Assembly: GCF_003725535.1 (NCBI RefSeq)
Contig: NZ_RJSF01000049.1
Location: 1-64,000, forward strand
Length of the DNA stretch: 64,000 nt
Source: Nocardioides pocheonensis
GTDB lineage: Bacteria > Actinomycetota > Actinomycetes > Propionibacteriales > Nocardioidaceae
Direction: 5' to 3'
Positions 40,406 through 49,643 of the stretch are shown here, piece after piece; the stretch's first letter is position 1; each line of letters starts with the position of its first letter. Under the pieces are notes generated by a model. That model saw only the letters and a program-made list of their open reading frames with translations. It was not told the origin of the DNA and did not search any database. Position numbers and translations under genes: made by a program.

Positions 40406-41503
40406 ATGACCGGTCCCTACGGAGTCCTGTTCGAGAAGGTGCTGACCCGGGTCGACCCGGAACGAGCCCACCACGGTGCGTTCCGGGCGATCCGGGCCGC
40501 CGGCCCGGTGCTCCGCGGGGTCGACCGGCTGGCCCGCCACGGCACCGGCGTGCGCGCGATGGGCCTCGAGTTCCCGTCCGTGCTCGGGCTGGCGGCGGGC
40601 TTCGACAAGAACGCCGTCGGGATCGACGCCCTCGCGGCCCTCGGCTTCGGCTTCGTCGAGGTCGGCACCGTGACCGGCGAGCCGCAGGGGGGCAACCCGC
40701 GCCCGCGCCTCGCCCGGCTCCCGCTCGACCGGGCCGTCGTCAACCGGATGGGCTTCAACAACGACGGCGCCGAGGCGGTCGCGCGCCGTCTCGCCGCGCG
40801 GGCGGCTCGACTGGCACATGGCAGGGGGGAACGGCAGGGACTCAGCCACCGACCCCGACCATCTGTGGTGCTCGGGGTGAACATCGGCAAGACCAAGGTG
40901 GTTCCCGAGGACGCCGCGATCGGCGACTACGAGAAGAGCACCGGCCTGCTTGCGCCGTACGCCGACTACCTGGTCGTCAACGTCTCCTCGCCGAACACCC
41001 CGGGTCTGCGCGACCTGCAGGCGGTCGCCAAGCTCGAGCCGCTGCTGCGGGCGGTGCGCCGTCGCGCCGACGAGGCGACCGCGGACCGCGACCGCCGCGT
41101 GCCGCTGCTGGTCAAGATCGCGCCCGACCTCAGCGACGACGACGTGCTGGCGGTGGCGGACCTGGCGGTGGCGATCGGGCTCGACGGCATCGTGGCCACG
41201 AACACGACCACGAGCCGCGCGGGCCTGCTGTCGCCGCCCGAGGCCGTCGAGCGCGCCGGTGTCGGCGGGCTGTCGGGCGAGCCGCTGCGCCGCCGTGCCC
41301 TCGAGGTGCTCCGTCTGCTGCGCGGCCGGGTGGGCGACGAGCTCACCCTGGTCGGGGTGGGTGGCATCTCCGGTGTGGAGGACGCGGTCGAGCGGCTGAA
41401 CGCGGGCGCGGACCTGCTGCAGGCCTACACGGCGTTCGTCTACGAAGGTCCACTCTGGCCGCGGCGGATCAACGCGGCACTCGCCAAGGAGGCGGCACGA
41501 TGA
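40406..41503 (+). CDS. pyrD: Dihydroorotate dehydrogenase, quinone type (class 2)
   Basis: 365 residues. FMN/orotate segments AAGFDKNA near 65, [18 protein letters not shown] near 90, NRMGFNN near 112, GVNIGKTK near 155, [11 protein letters not shown] near 193 and the C-terminal [11 protein letters not shown] are those of class 2, membrane-associated enzymes with a catalytic Ser in VSSPNTPG. Residues about 134-152 ([16 protein letters not shown]) look like an extra insertion in a surface loop, with base composition unlike the flanks. The ATG follows carB by 18 bases. Confidence 0.94.
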   Translation: MTGPYGVLFEKVLTRVDPERAHHGAFRAIRAAGPVLRGVDRLARHGTGVRAMGLEFPSVLGLAAGFDKNAVGIDALAALGFGFVEVGTVTGEPQGGNPRPRLARLPLDRAVVNRMGFNNDGAEAVARRLAARAARLAHGRGERQGLSHRPRPSVVLGVNIGKTKVVPEDAAIGDYEKSTGLLAPYADYLVVNVSSPNTPGLRDLQAVAKLEPLLRAVRRRADEATADRDRRVPLLVKIAPDLSDDDVLAVADLAVAIGLDGIVATNTTTSRAGLLSPPEAVERAGVGGLSGEPLRRRALEVLRLLRGRVGDELTLVGVGGISGVEDAVERLNAGADLLQAYTAFVYEGPLWPRRINAALAKEAAR

Positions 41504-42387
41504 CGGTCTCGGCAGGCTCCACCAACGACGGAGGCTCCACCAGCGAGGGTGGCTCGACCGGCGCGCCCTTCGGCGCCCGCCTCCGCGCGGCCATGGACGC
41601 CCGGGGTCCGCTCTGCGCCGGCATCGACCCTCACGCCGGGCTGCTGACGGCCTGGGGGCTGCCGGACACCGTCCAGGGTCTCGAGCGGTTCGCGCTCGGC
41701 GCCGCCGAGGCGCTCGGACCGGTCGTGGCCGCGGTCAAGCCGCAGTCGGCGTTCTTCGAGCGCTTCGGTGCCCAGGGGGTCGCGGTGCTCGAGCGCACGA
41801 TCGCCGTCTGCCGCGACGCCGGCGCGCTCGTGGTCCTCGACGTGAAGCGGGGCGACATCGGCTCGACGGCGCAGGCCTACGCCGACGCCTACCTCGACCC
41901 TGCCTCGCCGATCGCCGCCGACGCGATCACGGCGAGCCCGTTCCTCGGCTTCGGCAGCCTGACGCCGATGCTGGAGACCGCGCGCAAGCACGACGGCGGC
42001 GTGTTCGTGCTCGCGCTGACCTCGAATCCCGAGGGCCCGCAGTTCCAGCACGCGACGACCGCCGACGGCCGCTCGGTCGCCGCGACCGTGCTCGACTCGC
42101 TGCGCGAGGCCAACGCCGGCGCGGGCGCACTGGGATCCTTCGGCGCGGTGGTGGGCGCCACGATCGGCGACGCGGGCGTCGACCTCGACATCGACGGTCC
42201 GCTCCTGGTGCCCGGGATCGGTGCCCAGGGCGGCACCGTCGACGACGTACGCCGGATCTTCGACGGCGTGCTCGACCGGGTGCTGCCGAGCAGCAGCAGG
42301 GAGATCCTCGGCGCCGGCCCGGAGGCGGGCCGACTGCGCGAGGCTGCCGAGCAGGTCGCGGCGACCTACGCCGCCCTGGTCGGATGA
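41500..42387 (+). CDS. pyrF: Orotidine 5'-phosphate decarboxylase, class 2
   Basis: 295 residues; makes UMP. The catalytic segment [20 protein letters not shown] near residue 105 has the Asp-Lys-Asp array of the class 2 enzymes, with [11 protein letters not shown] near 80 and PGIGAQGG near 238. The first about 24 residues ([20 protein letters not shown]) are a low-complexity Gly/Ser/Thr extension created by a dispersed repeat directly after the start codon. The ATG overlaps the pyrD stop by four bases. Confidence 0.93.
   Translation: MTVSAGSTNDGGSTSEGGSTGAPFGARLRAAMDARGPLCAGIDPHAGLLTAWGLPDTVQGLERFALGAAEALGPVVAAVKPQSAFFERFGAQGVAVLERTIAVCRDAGALVVLDVKRGDIGSTAQAYADAYLDPASPIAADAITASPFLGFGSLTPMLETARKHDGGVFVLALTSNPEGPQFQHATTADGRSVAATVLDSLREANAGAGALGSFGAVVGATIGDAGVDLDIDGPLLVPGIGAQGGTVDDVRRIFDGVLDRVLPSSSREILGAGPEAGRLREAAEQVAATYAALVG
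41505..41526 (+). repeat. Short dispersed repeat after the pyrF start codon
   Basis: GGTCTCGGCAGGCTCCACC: two base changes from the consensus. It begins two bases after the ATG and encodes VSAGST. Two further GGCTC(C/G)ACC echoes follow at 41533-41541 and 41551-41559. Confidence 0.65.
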
Positions 42388-42845
42388 GTATCCGTCGGAC
42401 GAGCGTCCGCCGGACCGCGGCGACCGTGCTGGTGGCCGTTCTCGTCGCCCTGACCGCCGGGTGCGGCGACCCCGAGAAGGCCTACTGCGGCGCGTTGAGC
42501 GCCGACCAGAAGATGTTCGCCGAGATGCAGGACGACACCAGCGGCCTGGGCCTGCTGCGGCACCGCACCGAGCTGCACGACCTGGCGAGCAAGGCGCCCG
42601 ACGACCTCGCCGACGAGTGGCAGACGTTCCTCGGCGCGATCGACGCATTCGCGGCGACCCTGCACGACGTCGGGGTGAAGCCGGAGGACTTCGTCGACGG
42701 TCAGGCACCTGCCGGGCTCAGCCAGGACACGCGCACGCGGATCGCCCAGGCCGCCAACGAGCTGTCGTCCGACGACGTGGTGACGGCGGCGGACGGCATC
42801 GAGCAGCAGGCGAAGGACGTCTGCAAGCTGCAGCTCGGGTTGTGA
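42384..42845 (+). CDS. Small secreted lipoprotein of unknown function
   Basis: 153 residues. A basic N-terminus (RRTSVRRTA), a hydrophobic stretch and a lipobox LTAGC with Cys at residue 29 mark it as a lipoprotein. The mature part is helical with three further Cys residues (YC near the start, one near the end in DVCKLQL). I do not recognise the family. ATG overlaps the pyrF stop by four bases, so it is expressed with the pyr operon. Confidence 0.8.
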   Translation: MSIRRTSVRRTAATVLVAVLVALTAGCGDPEKAYCGALSADQKMFAEMQDDTSGLGLLRHRTELHDLASKAPDDLADEWQTFLGAIDAFAATLHDVGVKPEDFVDGQAPAGLSQDTRTRIAQAANELSSDDVVTAADGIEQQAKDVCKLQLGL

Positions 42846-42866
42846 GGACCGGGTACCCCACCCGCG

Positions 42867-42896
42867 TTGCAGCCGACGACGCCTGCTGACTAGATT
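42867..42896 (+). promoter_or_regulatory. Promoter of mihF-gmk
   Basis: TTGCAG (42867-42872), 18 bases, TAGATT (42891-42896). It lies in the 113-base gap after the lipoprotein gene and gives a leader of about 55 bases to the mihF GTG. Confidence 0.55.
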
Positions 42897-42958
42897 TCTC
42901 CCCACTGCAGGTGCCCGCACCCGACCTGCCCAGGAACAGTTGAGAAGAGGTCCTGACC

Positions 42959-43279
42959 GTGGCGTTGCCACCACTCACCCCCGAGCAACGGAAGGCGGCG
43001 CTCGACAAGGCCGCCGCGTCTCGGCGGGAGCGGGCCGCAGTCAAGAACCGCCTCAAGCACTCCGGCGCCTCGATCGCCGACGTCCTCGCCGAGGGCGAGC
43101 ACAACGAGGTGATCGGCAAGATGAGGGTGAGCGAGCTGCTGCAGTCGATGCCGGGCCTGGGCAAGGTGCGGGCTGCGCAGGTGATGGACCGGCTGAACAT
43201 CTCCGAGAGCCGGCGCGTGCGCGGTCTCGGCGCCAAGCAGGTCGCTGCGCTGGTGGCCGAGTTCGGCTCCGGTGAGTGA
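42959..43279 (+). CDS. mihF: Integration host factor, actinobacterial type
   Basis: 106 residues of the actinobacterial IHF, a nucleoid protein unrelated to proteobacterial IHF. It has the N-terminal [26 protein letters not shown] and the helix-two-turns-helix segment [20 protein letters not shown] followed by [14 protein letters not shown]. The position before gmk is conserved. The GTG at 42959 has GAAGAGG eight bases upstream. Its 3' end overlaps gmk by eight bases. Confidence 0.95.
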   Translation: MALPPLTPEQRKAALDKAAASRRERAAVKNRLKHSGASIADVLAEGEHNEVIGKMRVSELLQSMPGLGKVRAAQVMDRLNISESRRVRGLGAKQVAALVAEFGSGE

Positions 43280-43874
43280 CGCCGAGGCTGCCGATCGCGA
43301 CGGTGCCCGCTCCGCGGGTGCGCAGCCCGCGCGGCTGACCGTCCTGGCCGGGCCCACCGCGGTCGGCAAGGGGACCGTGACCGCCTGGTTGCGCGAGCAC
43401 CACCCCGAGATCTGGATCTCGGTCTCCGTGACCACCCGGACGCGCCGACCCGGAGAGGTCGACGGGGTGCACTACCACTTCGTCAGCGACGCTGAGTTCG
43501 ACCGGCTCGTCGAGGAGGACCAGCTGCTGGAGTGGGCCGTGGTCCACCAGCACGCGCGGTACGGCACCCCCCGGCAGCCGGTGCTCGACGCGCTCGCCGA
43601 GCGCCGGCCGGCCCTCCTCGAGATCGACCTGCAGGGCGCGCGCCAGGTGCGCGAGCGGATGCCGGAGGCGCGCTTCGTATTCCTGGCTCCGCCGTCCTGG
43701 GACGAGCTGGTCCGTCGGCTGGTCGGGCGCGGCACCGAGTCCGAGGCCGAGCGCGAGCGCCGGCTGGCGACGGCACGGGCCGAGCTCGCCGCCGAGCAGG
43801 AGTTCGACGCGACCGTGGTCAACCACACGATTCCCGCTGCAGCCGAAGAGTTGGTAGAGTTGATGCGGTCCTGA
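43272..43874 (+). CDS. gmk: Guanylate kinase
   Basis: 200 residues; converts GMP to GDP. P-loop GPTAVGKGT begins near residue 28, the GMP-binding [21 protein letters not shown] near 52, and the LID arginines occur in [18 protein letters not shown] near 155. The GTG overlaps mihF. The first about 20 residues ([17 protein letters not shown]) are an extra polar N-terminal segment. Confidence 0.95.
   Translation: MSDAEAADRDGARSAGAQPARLTVLAGPTAVGKGTVTAWLREHHPEIWISVSVTTRTRRPGEVDGVHYHFVSDAEFDRLVEEDQLLEWAVVHQHARYGTPRQPVLDALAERRPALLEIDLQGARQVRERMPEARFVFLAPPSWDELVRRLVGRGTESEAERERRLATARAELAAEQEFDATVVNHTIPAAAEELVELMRS
43855..43860 (+). promoter_or_regulatory. Possible -10 box for rpoZ
   Basis: TAGAGT inside the end of gmk, 81 bases before the rpoZ ATG; TTCCCG 18 bases upstream is a weak -35. 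It would give rpoZ its own promoter. Confidence 0.35.
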
Positions 43875-43935
43875 GGCGCTCTGCCCAGGAACCGCCCGAA
43901 TCATCCAAGGCTGCCCCAATCTTCCGAGAGGCTCG

Positions 43936-44238
43936 ATGAGCGTGTCCGGCTCCCTGCCCGTTGCCGAGGGGATCACCAACCCCCCGATCGACGACCTCCT
44001 GACCAAGACCGACTCGAAGTACAAGCTGGTCCTGTACGCCGCCAAGCGCGCGCGTCAGATCAACGCGTACTACTCCCAGCTCGGCGAGGGCCTGCTCGAG
44101 TACGTCGGCCCGCTGGTCGACACCCACGTGCAGGAGAAGCCGCTGTCGATCGCGCTGCGGGAGATCAACGACGACCTCCTGGTCTGCGAGGACATCGACC
44201 CCGACGAGGCCGCTGCCGACCAGGCTGCGACCGACTGA
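43936..44238 (+). CDS. rpoZ: DNA-directed RNA polymerase subunit omega
   Basis: 100 residues. The conserved [20 protein letters not shown] and [20 protein letters not shown] segments identify omega, which helps assemble RNA polymerase around beta prime. The acidic C-terminal tail ([11 protein letters not shown]) is usual in actinobacteria. It follows gmk by 61 bases, and coaBC follows by 14. Confidence 0.95.
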   Translation: MSVSGSLPVAEGITNPPIDDLLTKTDSKYKLVLYAAKRARQINAYYSQLGEGLLEYVGPLVDTHVQEKPLSIALREINDDLLVCEDIDPDEAAADQAATD

Positions 44239-44252
44239 ATTCCCGCCGGGTC

Positions 44253-45524
44253 GTGACCAGCCCAGATCTCGGCGCAGCGTCGACCCCGTCGACCCCGTCC
44301 CGCCCTCGCGTCGTTCTCGGCGTGAGCGGCGGGATCGCTGCGTACAAGGCCTGTGAGCTGCTCCGGCGCTTCACCGAGTCCGGGCACGACGTGACCGTGG
44401 TCCCGACCGCGGCCGCCCTGGAGTTCGTGGGCGCTCCGACCTGGGCCGCGCTGTCCGGCAAGCCGGTGAGCACCGACGTGTGGAGCGACGTCCACGAGGT
44501 CCCGCACGTGCGTCTCGGCCAGTCCGCCGACCTGGTCGTCGTGGCGCCCGCGACCGCGGACCTGCTCGCCAAGGCGGCGCACGGCCTCGCCGACGACCTG
44601 CTGACCAACACGCTCCTGACCGCGCGCTGCCCGGTGGTGCTCGCGCCCGCCATGCACACCGAGATGTGGGAGCACCCGGCCACGGTGGCCAACGTCGCGA
44701 CGCTGCGCGCCCGTGGGGTGCTCGTGATCGAGCCGGCCGAGGGCCGGCTCACCGGAGCCGACACCGGCAAGGGCCGGCTGCCGGAGCCGGCCGAGATCTT
44801 CGCCGTCGCCACCGACCTGCTCGCCCGCGCGGACGCCGGCGCCGCCGTCCTCGACCTCACCGGACGCCACGTGGTCGTGTCCGCCGGCGGCACGCGTGAG
44901 TACCTCGACCCGGTGCGGTTCCTCGGCAACCGGTCCTCCGGACGGCAGGGCTATGCCCTGGCCCGCACGGCCGCCGCCCGCGGGGCCGAGGTGACCCTCG
45001 TCGCCGCCAACGTCACCCTGCCTGACCCGGCCGGGGTGAAGGTGGTCCGTGTCGAGACCACCGAGCAGATGCAGGCCGAGGTGATGGCCGCCTGCCAGTC
45101 CGCCGACGCCGTCGTGATGGCGGCAGCGCCCGCGGACTTCCGGCCGACGTCGTTCGCGGACACGAAGATCAAGAAGACCGACGACGGCTCCGCGCCGGCG
45201 ATCGAGCTCGAGCAGACACCCGACATCCTCGCCGGGCTGGCCCGCGACCGGCCGCACCCCGGCCTGGTCGTGGTGGGCTTCGCCGCCGAGACCGGTGACG
45301 ACTCGGGCACGGTGATGGACCACGCCCGGGCCAAGCTCGCCCGCAAGGGCTGCGACCTGCTCGTGGTCAACGACGTCTCCGGTGGCCAGGTCTTCGGAGC
45401 CGACGACAACGAGGCCGTGGTGCTGGGCGCCGACGGCAGCACCACCCACGTCGCCCGCGGCTCCAAGGGCGCCTTGGCACACGTGATCTGGGACCGCGTG
45501 ACCCCCCTGCTCCCGGAGCGTTGA
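44253..45524 (+). CDS. coaBC: Bifunctional phosphopantothenoylcysteine decarboxylase / synthetase
   Basis: 423 residues; two consecutive steps of coenzyme A synthesis. The flavoprotein CoaC half has SGGIAAYKACELLR near 27, the catalytic His in VPHVRLGQSADL near 88 and PAMHTEMW near 132. The CoaB half begins near 205 (VVVSAGGTREYLDPVRFLGN) and has KIKKT near 308, the lysine segment for CTP-dependent ligation. GTG start, with a short Pro/Thr-rich N-terminus. Confidence 0.95.
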   Translation: MTSPDLGAASTPSTPSRPRVVLGVSGGIAAYKACELLRRFTESGHDVTVVPTAAALEFVGAPTWAALSGKPVSTDVWSDVHEVPHVRLGQSADLVVVAPATADLLAKAAHGLADDLLTNTLLTARCPVVLAPAMHTEMWEHPATVANVATLRARGVLVIEPAEGRLTGADTGKGRLPEPAEIFAVATDLLARADAGAAVLDLTGRHVVVSAGGTREYLDPVRFLGNRSSGRQGYALARTAAARGAEVTLVAANVTLPDPAGVKVVRVETTEQMQAEVMAACQSADAVVMAAAPADFRPTSFADTKIKKTDDGSAPAIELEQTPDILAGLARDRPHPGLVVVGFAAETGDDSGTVMDHARAKLARKGCDLLVVNDVSGGQVFGADDNEAVVLGADGSTTHVARGSKGALAHVIWDRVTPLLPER

Positions 45525-45599
45525 TGGGGGAGTGCTCGCGAGCGCTGGTGGTGCAGCAGTCGACTCCTGAGATGCCGTCTCGCGATGAGGACGCTCGGT

Positions 45600-45605
45600 T
45601 AGGCT
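45600..45605 (+). promoter_or_regulatory. Probable -10 box for metK
   Basis: TAGGCT lies 83 bases before the metK GTG. The leader of about 70 bases is too short for a SAM riboswitch, and no such motif is seen. A palindrome GCTCGCGAGC (45534-45543) lies upstream, of unknown role. Confidence 0.4.
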
Positions 45606-45682
45606 GACGTGCGTCGACCACCATGGATGTAGCCCCTACCCGACTGGCCGAGATCCGGCCAGGGAAGATGCAGGAGATCGAA

Positions 45683-46876
45683 GTGACTGGACGTCTGTTC
45701 ACCTCCGAGTCGGTGACCGAGGGTCACCCCGACAAGATTGCGGACGCGATCAGCGACACCGTGCTCGACGCGCTGCTCACCGACGACCCGGACAGCCGGG
45801 TCGCCTGCGAGACGATGCTCACCACGGGCCTGGTCGTCGTCGCCGGAGAGGTGACCACCAAGACCTACGCGCCGATCGCCCAGCTGGTGCGCAACAAGAT
45901 CCTGGAGATCGGCTACGACTCCTCGGTGAAGGGCTTCGACGGACACTCCTGCGGCGTCCAGCTCGCGATCGGCACCCAGTCGCCCGACATCGCGCAGGGC
46001 GTCGACCGGGGTCACGAGGCCCGCGTCGGTGGTTCGGGTGACGAGCTCGACAGCCAGGGCGCCGGCGACCAGGGCCTGATGTTCGGCTACGCCTGCGACG
46101 ACACCCCCGAGCTGATGCCGCTGCCGATCACGATCGCCCACCGGCTGGCCGAGAAGCTGACCGAGGTGCGCAAGAACGGCACGCTGCCCTACCTGCGTCC
46201 CGACGGCAAGACCCAGGTCACCATCGAGTACGACGAGCAGGACCGCCCGGTGAAGATCGACACGGTCGTGCTCTCCAGCCAGCACGCCGAGGAGGTCGGG
46301 CTCGACCAGCTCGAGGCCGACGTGAAGCAGCACGTCGTCGACCCGGTGCTGGCCACGTTCGACATCCCGTCCGACGGCTACCGCCTGCTGGTCAACCCGA
46401 CCGGCACGTTCGTCGTCGGCGGCCCGATGGGCGACGCCGGCCTCACGGGTCGCAAGATCATCGTCGACACCTACGGTGGCATGGCCCGCCACGGCGGCGG
46501 TGCCTTCTCCGGCAAGGACCCGTCGAAGGTGGACCGTTCGGCGGCGTACGCGATGCGCTGGGTGGCCAAGAACGTCGTGGCCGCGGGCCTCGCCCGCCGC
46601 TGCGAGGCGCAGGTCGCCTACGCGATCGGCAAGGCCGCCCCGGTCGGCGTGTTCATCGAGACCTTCGGCACCGGCGTGGTCTCCGACGAGACCATCCAGA
46701 AGGCCGTGCTCGAGGTGTTCGACCTCCGCCCGGCCGCGATCATCCGCGACCTCGACCTGAAGCGGCCGATCTACGCCAAGACCTCGGCGTACGGCCACTT
46801 CGGCCGCGAGCTCCCCGAGTTCACCTGGGAGCGCACCGACCGCGCCGAGCAGCTGAAGAAGGTTGCCGGCATCTGA
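45683..46876 (+). CDS. metK: S-adenosylmethionine synthase
   Basis: 397 residues; makes SAM from methionine and [15 protein letters not shown] near residue 14, [14 protein letters not shown] near 98, the GAGDQG hexapeptide near 130 and [19 protein letters not shown] near 270 are all present. The open frame extends to ATG 45623, but GTG 45683 is preferred: it has AGGAG six bases upstream and gives the family's usual start (M)TGRLFTSES. Confidence 0.96.
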   Translation: MTGRLFTSESVTEGHPDKIADAISDTVLDALLTDDPDSRVACETMLTTGLVVVAGEVTTKTYAPIAQLVRNKILEIGYDSSVKGFDGHSCGVQLAIGTQSPDIAQGVDRGHEARVGGSGDELDSQGAGDQGLMFGYACDDTPELMPLPITIAHRLAEKLTEVRKNGTLPYLRPDGKTQVTIEYDEQDRPVKIDTVVLSSQHAEEVGLDQLEADVKQHVVDPVLATFDIPSDGYRLLVNPTGTFVVGGPMGDAGLTGRKIIVDTYGGMARHGGGAFSGKDPSKVDRSAAYAMRWVAKNVVAAGLARRCEAQVAYAIGKAAPVGVFIETFGTGVVSDETIQKAVLEVFDLRPAAIIRDLDLKRPIYAKTSAYGHFGRELPEFTWERTDRAEQLKKVAGI

Positions 46877-46905
46877 CGGCAAGCTCCTGCGCATCGCACG
46901 CGTCT

Positions 46906-46941
46906 GAGCCCTCCCGGCCTCGTCAGAGGTCGGGAGGGCTC
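46906..46941 (+). terminator. Terminator after metK
   Basis: A 16-bp stem (46906-46921 with 46926-46941, one G-T wobble) on a GTCA tetraloop, 30 bases after the metK stop. No T-run, as is common in this phylum. Confidence 0.75.
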
Positions 46942-46974
46942 AATGCTTGACTGTGCCCTGGAGAAAGGGGCTGC

Positions 46975-49008
46975 ATGACCGATCCTGAGCCGCAGCTCTC
47001 GCTGCCCGGGATGGTCCGTGCCGAGGCGCGCAAGGCGAAGCCGCCTGCGGAGAAGAAGCCGCAGGCGCTGGCCGAGGTCGACCCGGTCGCGCAGGTGCTC
47101 GTCGACGTCCCGCTCGCGCACCTCGACCGCCCCTTCGACTACGCCGTGCCGGCGACGATGGCGGAGACCGCCGTGGCGGGTGCGCGGGTGAAGGTGCGGT
47201 TCGCCGGCCAGGACGTCGACGGCTTCGTGCTGGCCCGGGCCGCGGAGTCCGACCACCCCGGGCGTCTGCAACCGCTGCGGCGGGTGGTCAGCGCCGAGCC
47301 GGTGCTGAGCCCCGAGATCGCGACCCTCGTGGGCGAGGTGGCCGCCCGTTACGCCGGCGCGCGGTCCGACGTGCTCCGGCTCGCCGTGCCGGCCCGGCAC
47401 GCGGCGACCGAGAAGGCCCCGAGCGCGGCGTTCCCCGTGCCGTCGATCCACGTCCGGCCCGCGCTCTGGTCGGCGTACGCCGGGGGAGCGGCCTACCTCG
47501 AGGCGCTCGCTCGCGGCGAGGCGGCCCGCGCGGTCTGGCAGGCCGCTCCGGGCGACGACTGGACCACGCTGCTGGCCGAGGCGGCGCTGGCGACGGCGAG
47601 CGCCGGTCGCGGCGCCCTGGTGTGCCTGCCGGACCGCCGCGACGTCGACCGGCTCGACGCGGCGCTGCGCGACCGCCTCGGCGGAAGCGCCCACGTCGTG
47701 CTGACCGCCGACGCCGGACCGGCCAAGCGCTATGCCGCGTTCATGGCGATCTCCCGCGGAGCGGCCCGGATCGTGATCGGCACCCGGGCGGCCGCGTTCG
47801 CCCCCGTGCACGATCTCGGACTGGTGGCGATCTGGGACGACGGCGACGACCTGTACGCCGAGCCGCGCGCGCCCTACCCCCACGCGCGTGAGGTCCTGCT
47901 CCTGCGGGCCCAGCTCGGGCAGACGGCAGCCCTGCTCGGGAGCCACGCCCGGAGCGTCGAGGCGGAGTACCTCCTGCACAGCCGCTGGGCGGAGGAGATC
48001 ACCCTGCCGCGCGAGGACCTGCGCCGCCGGATCAGCGTCGGCATCACCGGCGACTCCGACTTCGACCTCGCCCGCGACCCGGCGGCGCGGGCGGCCCGCC
48101 TGCCCAAGGAGGCGTTCGAGACCATCCGTGCCGGACTCGCGATCGGTCCGGTCCTGGTCCAGACGCCCCGGGCCGGCTACGCCACGCGGCTGGCCTGCGA
48201 GCGGTGCCGCACGCCGGCCGAGTGCGGCGTGTGCCACGGGCCGCTGCGGATCACCGACGCCCGCCGTCCTCCGGAGTGCGCCTGGTGCGGGACGGTCGCC
48301 GTCGACTGGAGCTGCCGCGCCTGCGGCGCGCGCGGACTGCGCGCCCCCGTCGTGGGTGAGCGCCGCACCGCCGAAGAGCTGGGTCGGGCGTTCCCCTCGG
48401 TGCCGGTGCGGGTCTCCTCCGGCGACCGGGTCCTCGCCGACGTGCCCGCCAAGCCCGCCATCGTGGTGGCCACGCCGGGCGCGGAGCCGATCGCCCCGGG
48501 TGGGTACGCCGCCGCGGTGCTCCTCGACACGTGGCTGCTGCTCGCGCGGTCCGACCTGCGCGCGAGCGAGGAGGCGCTGCGGCGCTGGAGCAATGCGGCG
48601 GCGCTGGTCGGCTCCGGTTCGTCGCCGGGACGGGTCCTGGCCGTGGGCGACCCGGCCCACCCGGCGCTCCAGGCGCTGGTCCGCTGGGACCACTCGGGGT
48701 TCGCGGACCGGGAGATCCAGGAGCGACGCAGCGCCCACCTGCCGCCGGCGTCCCGGGTCGCCACGCTCGCCGGCGACCCCGCCGAGCTCGAGGGTGCTCT
48801 CGCCGCACTGGTGCTGCCGGCCGGGGCCGAGGTGCTCGGTCCGGTGCCCGACCGCAGCCCGGACGAGGACGCCGTCCGGTACGTCGTCCGCGTGCCGCGC
48901 GCGTCCGGGCCCGCGCTCTCGGCCGCCCTGGTGCGCCTGCAGGCACAGCGCTCGGCCCGCAAGCAGCCCCACCTCAGGGTCGAGGTCGACCCGGTCAGCC
49001 TCGGGTGA
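46975..49008 (+). CDS. priA: Primosomal protein N' (PriA), helicase-motif-deficient form
   Basis: 677 residues. The N-terminal DNA 3'-end-binding domain (VAQVLVDVPLAHLDRPFDY near 38), four zinc pairs (CERC, CGVC, CAWC, CRAC, about residues 405-445) and the C-terminal domain are those of PriA. The ATPase region lacks a Walker A motif (WTTLLAEAAL where GxTGSGKT is expected), and the DEEH box reads IWDDGDD. This is typical of actinobacterial PriA, expected to act in replication restart without unwinding DNA itself. ATG 46975 lies in the metK-priA-def-fmt order. Confidence 0.92.
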   Translation: MTDPEPQLSLPGMVRAEARKAKPPAEKKPQALAEVDPVAQVLVDVPLAHLDRPFDYAVPATMAETAVAGARVKVRFAGQDVDGFVLARAAESDHPGRLQPLRRVVSAEPVLSPEIATLVGEVAARYAGARSDVLRLAVPARHAATEKAPSAAFPVPSIHVRPALWSAYAGGAAYLEALARGEAARAVWQAAPGDDWTTLLAEAALATASAGRGALVCLPDRRDVDRLDAALRDRLGGSAHVVLTADAGPAKRYAAFMAISRGAARIVIGTRAAAFAPVHDLGLVAIWDDGDDLYAEPRAPYPHAREVLLLRAQLGQTAALLGSHARSVEAEYLLHSRWAEEITLPREDLRRRISVGITGDSDFDLARDPAARAARLPKEAFETIRAGLAIGPVLVQTPRAGYATRLACERCRTPAECGVCHGPLRITDARRPPECAWCGTVAVDWSCRACGARGLRAPVVGERRTAEELGRAFPSVPVRVSSGDRVLADVPAKPAIVVATPGAEPIAPGGYAAAVLLDTWLLLARSDLRASEEALRRWSNAAALVGSGSSPGRVLAVGDPAHPALQALVRWDHSGFADREIQERRSAHLPPASRVATLAGDPAELEGALAALVLPAGAEVLGPVPDRSPDEDAVRYVVRVPRASGPALSAALVRLQAQRSARKQPHLRVEVDPVSLG

Positions 49009-49027
49009 GGCCCGAGCCGGTCTCGAC

Positions 49028-49033
49028 TAGGCT
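49028..49033 (+). promoter_or_regulatory. Possible -10 box for def-fmt
   Basis: TAGGCT, 63 bases before the def TTG start. The leader ends in a strong GGAGGAG ribosome site. Confidence 0.35.
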
Positions 49034-49090
49034 CGTCCACTGCATGTTGCCCGCGCGACCGAGCCACGTTCGACCTCCGGAGGAGACGCG

Positions 49091-49633
49091 TTGTCCATCA
49101 GGCCGATCCGGCTGTTCGGTGACCCGGTGCTGCGCACCGCTGCGGCACCGGTGACCGACTTCGACAAGGAGCTGCGCACGCTCGTCGCCGACCTGACCGA
49201 CACCATGCTCGACGCACCCGGTGCCGGGCTCGCCGCGCCGCAGATCGGTGTCGGCCTGCGCGTCTTCACCTGGTACGTCGAGGGTCAGGTCGGCCACCTG
49301 GTCAACCCCGAGCTCCGGCTGTCCGAGCAGACCCAGGACGGCCCCGAGGGCTGCCTGTCCCTGCCCGGCCTCTCGATGGACTGCGTCCGCGCCCAGTCGG
49401 TGGTGGCCCACGGCTTCGACATGCACGGCGAGCCCCTGGTGATCGAGGGGTCCGACCTGCTCGCCCGCGCGATCCAGCACGAGACCGACCACCTCGACGG
49501 GATCCTCTTCATCGACCGGCTCGACCGGGAGGCCCGTCGAGCGGCGATGAAGGCGATCCGGGAGGCCGAGTGGTTCGGCACCGACACGCAGGTCCGGATC
49601 TCGCCGCACGCCACCGGCGGCCTCGGGCTCTAG
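49091..49633 (+). CDS. def: Peptide deformylase
   Basis: 180 residues; removes the formyl group from nascent proteins. The three metal-site motifs are complete: [10 protein letters not shown] near residue 44, EGCLSLPG near 90 and QHETDHLDG near 135. The start is TTG 49091, supported by GGAGGAG seven to eight bases upstream and by the family's start [13 protein letters not shown]. It is followed by fmt after ten bases. Confidence 0.95.
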   Translation: MSIRPIRLFGDPVLRTAAAPVTDFDKELRTLVADLTDTMLDAPGAGLAAPQIGVGLRVFTWYVEGQVGHLVNPELRLSEQTQDGPEGCLSLPGLSMDCVRAQSVVAHGFDMHGEPLVIEGSDLLARAIQHETDHLDGILFIDRLDREARRAAMKAIREAEWFGTDTQVRISPHATGGLGL

Positions 49634-49643
49634 GAGGCACTCG

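Noticed and set aside
42851-42856. GGGTAC as a stress-sigma -10 box before mihF
   Set aside because: No GTTT-type -35 lies 14-16 bases upstream; the TTGCAG/TAGATT pair is a better promoter.
45525-45682. SAM riboswitch before metK
   Set aside because: The leader after the likely -10 box is only about 70 bases and has no SAM-riboswitch core.
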